Shown here: one piece after another, positions 59,656-64,000 of the stretch
Layout: each line of letters starts with the position of its first letter
Numbering within the stretch: position 1 is the stretch's first letter
NCBI GenBank assembly: GCA_030737835.1
Contig: JAUJYN010000064.1
Span: 62,001 to 126,000 of the forward strand
Reading direction: 5' to 3'
Length of the DNA: 64,000 bases
DNA from: Acorus gramineus
Lineage: Eukaryota; Streptophyta; Magnoliopsida; Acorales; Acoraceae
Notes under the pieces: model-generated
Told to the model about the DNA's origin: nothing
The model's database searches: none
Seen by the model: only the letters and a program-made list of their open reading frames with translations
Translations under genes and position numbers: made by a program

Positions 59656-60980
59656 ACAACTCTTGCATTTTGTTGTTAATGAAAACCATAGGGTTACTTA
59701 ATTTAATAGAGTGAATGAATAGAGTGATAATTCATGTCTAAGATGGGGAATCATTGTTCTTGATAAAAGCATTTCAATTGCCATCACTTAGAATGATTAT
59801 ATCATCATATTCATAGGTCATTACTCTTAGAATATTGAATTTTGATTTATCTTAATAATTAATCAACTTTGATCGAAGATTAACATGATAATGGAATTGG
59901 TGCTCCTAAAAGACTTGAATTTACCGATCACATGTTGTCTCACCTTGTTCACCTATTGTATACTCTTATAGAATGTATTGATTGTTTACAATCATTTGTT
60001 ATATAGTTGATTGTAGATTTTCAATCCTCTTTATGTAGGATAGCCCCTAAACAAGAAATTGACTCAAGTGGTCTCTACAGATGTTCATATGGTATACTGT
60101 TGGATTATTGCTATTTTAGTGTAATTAAGTATATGAATTCCTTCTTTTGATATGGAACTTGTTTATTTATAGCTTAAGGCAAATGTGAGAAAACATCTCC
60201 AGCCGTTACTAGATAGGAGGACAACTATTTCTTCTGCACAATCCAGCATCCAGATGTGCTTCAATACTTGGAGAATGTCACACCACTTCCTGACGCACCA
60301 AGGGTGGAACGACGATCGAAGTAAAGATATGATCGGCACGAATGACTTTAGAACACCCTTATTATCACTTTTAAATCGGCTCATGTGTCAATTAGTACTT
60401 GTCTTATTTTGTTAGAGGGGAGACCAAATCCCAAGAATATGGCATTGATTTGGTTTTGAATGGCCCAAAATGGCTTCATGTTTCTAAGGAATTCCTTGTT
60501 TAAAATGTGTGTAAATGGTCACTATTGGCCGAGGTTGTTAAAAATGTGTGCAAAAGTAAATAATTGTAATGAATGCTTTGTTTAAAATGTGTGTGAACAG
60601 TCAATTAAGATGCGAATGATTGATGAAGAAATGTTTAAAATGAATTTGAAACATGAAGCTTTTTTTATGAATCCTCTTGTTCAACTGATGTATGTGAGGA
60701 TCCAATCATCATGCAAAAATGTGATAGTTTTGTATATCACGTTGTAAGAGCATCGGTTTTAACTTGTCTCTTAGCTTGTGTATTTGTTTCGTTCTGATCA
60801 TTAGGTTCATCTTTGTAATAGGAACTATTAATCGCTATTTTAGATTGTCGAGTGTTGTCATTGGTCATGCCTTCGGGACCCACAAATTGAAAGTATTTTA
60901 TTTTGTTCATCAATATGATTCTGTGACTTCATAGTTAAAACATAGATTACTACATTGTAAAAGTTCGATGGATCTTCTGT
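59625..60980. other. Spacer without recognised genes
   Basis: A plus-strand frame at 60,185-60,415 (75 codons) has no recognisable family and is bounded by AT-rich sequence. From about 60,420 the sequence may be the 5' part of the LTR fragment that ends at 61,607. Confidence 0.35.
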
Positions 60981-60984
60981 GGCC

Positions 60985-61607
60985 AGAGATCCCCTAGGTC
61001 GACAGACCTATTGTCTTCCTCTAGTATGAATGTTCGACCTCAGGGTTGTCGAACGCCATCTAGAATGCAGGCTGCCTGTTAGTTTGTTCGACAGGTCGCC
61101 TGTCGCCCATGACTCCCCAGGTAGACTGACTTGTTGTCATCCCCAATACATATGTTCGATTTTAGGGTTGTCGAATGACTTTCAGAACAAAGGCTGCCTG
61201 TTGGTTTGTTTGACGGGTCTCCTGTCGCCTGTGACCCCCAAGGTCGACTGACCTGTTGTCGTTTGTCAATATATATGTTTGACTTCAGGGTTGTTGAATG
61301 ATTTTCAGACCACAAGCTATCTATTATTCTGTTTGATGGGTCTACTGTTGCCCGTGACTCTCTAGCTCGACTGGCCTGTTGTCATCCTCTAATACATATG
61401 TTTGACTTTAGGGCTGTCAAATGACTTCCACAACACGCCTTTGAAAACGTAGGGAGGTCAACTGTTTTCGTTTTGGTTCAGGTGGTGGGGATGGCTGTCG
61501 TCTATTATGCTTCAATCCTTTATTCTTTGTGATTTATTTTGATTATGATATACTTGGTATTGTCCATGTGTCACCCCTTGGGGACGGCTGTTCCTGGTGC
61601 GTGACAG
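60985..61607 (+). repeat. LTR fragment E with ~122-bp tandem repeats
   Basis: Four units start near 60,992, 61,113, 61,234 and 61,360, each with TCGAC(T/A)GACCTGTTGTC, ATATGTTCGAC, GGGTTGTCGAATG and a GCTGCCTGTT part. The sequence ends TGTCACCCCTTGGGGACGG then TGCGTGACA at 61,607, resembling the 3' ends of the other Tekay-like LTRs in diverged form. Confidence 0.65.
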
Positions 61608-62784
61608 AAAATGTGTATGCTTATTTTTTGTTTTGCAAAAATAAAACCCGCCCAAATGGGATTCCGAATAGCTCTTAAGAAATTTCTTGGAAGATTGTGG
61701 ATTGGTGGATGCCCTCATTATCTACAGTAACAAGATGATTCCCAATATTTCAATAAAAAAAATTATGCTTTATTAGATGAAACAAGAAAATTTTATATTT
61801 TTTGTGAATAATATATATTTTATATTATTAAGGTACATCTATCATTACCTTACATGAAATATAACATTAAAGAAAATCTACGAACATGGGGATATTCGTT
61901 GGAAGTCTTCCTAACATTCATAATTAATTACTGTTTAGCGGGTCCCAAATTAAATTAAAATTGACATAAATAAGAAATCTCTTATGTAGATAGGAAATCT
62001 CTTGTGTCAAGAAGACAAGATGAAAGAAAGAAGGTCAATGAAACGAGGACAACACGGTGGAAAACGACGGCCTACAACCACTGTAATGACCATTCCTCTA
62101 CGTGCGCCTTGGCGTGAAACCCTCAGTCTCACAATATTTTATGTATTGATGGAGCTAATATCAGTATCAACATGTTTTCTTGGTAATTTAAAACCTCCCA
62201 TTGATTAATTAACCATGGTTTACAAAAAAAAAAAAAAAAATTTTGCCCTACACAAATATAAGACTGCCTTACTACAAGAATAATCTGGACTGTCATGAAG
62301 TTCATCAGTTTATTGCCACATAAATCAATTGTGACACTTGAGCAATTAAAAAATTCAGTTCCTCAACCATGAGTTAGTTAAAAAAATGTTTGAGAAATTG
62401 AGAAATTTAGGAAAAATGTGTACACATGTGCATGTGAAATTTACAAGTAGTAAGACATTCAGCAGCCTCTTGTCTAATATGTATGGTCATTATTTTCCAC
62501 ATATTCTAGATGTACAGTACCCAACACGTCACATGATATGTTCAATTTATTTGAATTCAATTTTTTTTTTTAGTGGGTAATTTTTTTTTTTTGTCAAATC
62601 TTCCCCTATCAACAAGTGACAAAAGTCGAACTCAAGTCTCCTCACTAAAGAGGGGGTACCTCTTCATCCCTTGACTCATCTCTTTCTTTGTTTGTTCAGA
62701 TTGATCTTGATGCAGGTCCACCGGAATGTCTTCTGAACCCCGTACGTCTCGTCTCGTTGTATAAAAACATCATCTAGGGACTGG
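61608..62784. other. AT-rich spacer
   Basis: No supported gene. A short frame at 62,002-62,208 has a basic start and no recognisable family. Poly-T runs at 62,564-62,594. Confidence 0.4.
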
Positions 62785-62792
62785 ATTTGAGG

Positions 62793-63517
62793 CAGGGCCG
62801 ACCCTATGCATCGGTGATCAAGGCGGTTGCCTAGAGCCTCACATTCGAAGGGCCCCAAAACTAAAAAATATGTTATTTATCCCTATTTTATTGGGATTTT
62901 ATTTTATTTTGTATTTAATTTTTATTTTAATTTTAAATTCTTTTCTTTATTTTATAGTTGTTCCTATTTTATTGGGATTTATTTAATTTTTTATTTTATT
63001 TGCAAAGAATAAACTTATTTTACACGTTTGTTTTAGATTTTATTTATTTTTGGTTTGTTAGTTAATCCTTTTTATTTGTTTTTATCTTCTTTCTTATTTT
63101 CTGTTTTTTTTATTCCTATTTAATGGGGATTTTGTATTTTGTTGGGTAAAATCCATTTTCTAGAATTTATTTTAAAATTTTAATTTATATACAATGAATG
63201 AAACAGTATTGGGTCACATTTTATATATTTTTATCTTTTTGTTATTGTTTTCTATTTTTTTTCATTTTTTTTGTTTCTTTTATTAGTTTATTTAATTTTT
63301 AAAAACTTATCCATATTTTGTATCTGTTTGCTAGTTTTGTTTGCTCTCTTTTATTAGGCTTACTTGTTTAAAAAACTGAAAATTAAATTTTTAAAAATAC
63401 TTAATTTTTTTATAACAATAAAAACAGAAAACATTAAGTGAATTTGGGGACCGGCCCCTTTTACCAGAGCTAGCCTAGGGCCCCATTTTTTTTTTCTTAA
63501 TCTCATGGCTGGCTCAC
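62793..63517. mobile_element. Old non-autonomous hAT element with GGCCG/GGGCCCC ends (725 bp)
   Basis: The left end is CAGGGCCGACCC with AAGGGCCCCAAAA nearby; the right end region has CTAGGGCCCCATTTTT and ends GGCTGGCTCAC, a decayed GGCCGGCCCTG. Flanks ATTTGAGG (62,785-62,792) and AATTGAGG (63,518-63,525) match at seven of eight bases. The interior is T-rich with no frame. Confidence 0.7.
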
Positions 63518-63525
63518 AATTGAGG

Positions 63526-64000
63526 CTACTAAACGTGATGTAGCGGGTTGCCCCGGAAACCAGGGACTGGAAGAAGCAGATGTCCCTGATTGAAGGGAAC
63601 TGGACGTGTACAAGGGAAGGGTTGCCCCGGCTTCCGTCCAACTTTTAAGGTCAACTTTCAGTTCAGCATATTCATGTGCTTGATTGAAGCGTCACACTTA
63701 CTTTGAAAAGTATCCATCCACCATTCCTTGGAAAGATACTTTTGTTGCGTAGGAGTAGGGGAAGTGGGAGGGGAGGGATCACCATGATTTATTGCAAGAT
63801 AGTCTTTTAGTCGTTGTCTCGCACTTTGATGTTCTATACCCCACACGCGCTTCCCAATCTCATCCTGTCCGCTATGCTTGTCCTACCTAAGCTTAAGCGC
63901 GTCTGCATAGCATAAGCCATGGATAGGAGAGAATACAGTAAAATAGCTCAAAAAAGTTTATTTGACAAGAATAAACCTTGATAGTTATGTCTGGATAAAT
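63526..64000. other. Terminal spacer with an unrecognised minus-strand frame
   Basis: 63,846-63,658 on the minus strand reads a 62-codon frame containing SPPTSPTPTQQKYLSKEWWMD. Its composition looks coding-like rather than random, and it is less AT-rich than its surroundings. It could be an exon or an old transposon piece; I do not recognise it. Confidence 0.25.

Noticed and set aside
60185-60415. 75-codon plus-strand frame as an exon
   Set aside because: No family recognised, no supporting splice sites or neighbours, and it lies in repeat-rich DNA.
63658-63846. 62-codon minus-strand frame as a gene
   Set aside because: It looks coding-like but has no recognised family, no clear splice context and lies next to a decayed hAT end. 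Left as an unrecognised frame.
1-64000. tRNA, rRNA or snRNA genes
   Set aside because: I found no convincing cloverleaf with A and B boxes and no 5S-like segment. The only tRNA-related sequences are the retrotransposon primer-binding sites.

Overview
The window is nuclear DNA of a flowering plant. The evidence is one conventional intron-containing plant gene, two chromovirus (Ty3/gypsy, Tekay-type) LTR elements, and many plant-type hAT, CACTA and Mutator-like elements. The species cannot be told from the sequence. Only one host gene is well supported: a TWIN LOV/PAS-LOV blue-light receptor homologue (TLP1) on the minus strand at 10,836-15,001, with seven exons. The rest is nested transposons and AT-rich spacer.

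Layout. 1-9,926: Tekay element A, plus strand, its left LTR cut by the window start; gag-pol is complete in domains but broken by two frameshifts; the right LTR is 3,055 bp. 9,927-15,001: TLP1, convergent with A, with a possible extra C-terminal exon near 10.1-10.26 kb. 15.0-20.57 kb: AT-rich DNA with a 1,053-bp hAT-type element (16,041-17,093, perfect 8-bp duplication), a GC-rich inverted-repeat element inside a TA microsatellite (18.49-18.91 kb) and a small CACTA-like MITE (19.77-20.17 kb). 20,580-28,180: a hAT element with perfect 8-bp duplications and a decayed transposase; a 3,664-bp solo Tekay-like LTR (21,018-24,681, minus) sits in it, with its own perfect 5-bp duplication. 28,325-~40,273: a non-autonomous CACTA-like element split by Tekay element B (30,258-40,130) and also carrying a 274-bp Mutator-type MITE. 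B has near-identical 3.4-kb LTRs but a gutted, chimeric interior.

40.3-64 kb: old repeats. These are a Copia-like LTR remnant, a tandem array split by a probable solo LTR, a TRIM-like element, a Tip100-like hAT deletion element with perfect duplications (47,271-48,121), a LINE fragment, a long fold-back element (50.17-51.13 kb), a decayed TTF/DUF4371-type hAT transposase (minus, 51.9-53.5 kb), opposed LTR fragments (54.1-56.5 kb), a 2.95-kb inverted-repeat element in TA repeats (56,664-59,610), an LTR fragment with ~122-bp tandem repeats (to 61.6 kb) and another hAT-type element (62,793-63,517).

The most interesting observation is inside the Tekay-like LTRs. All five readable copies (both LTRs of A, both of B, the solo LTR) hold a mini-exon-like block of exactly 36 nt between a strong 3' splice site and a GTGAGT 5' splice site. 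A conserved upstream donor and a conserved downstream acceptor flank it. With a conserved 12-bp-arm hairpin just downstream of the likely transcription start, this suggests a spliced leader built into the LTR. The spliced RNA could serve as mRNA and the unspliced RNA as genome. This is inferred from sequence alone.
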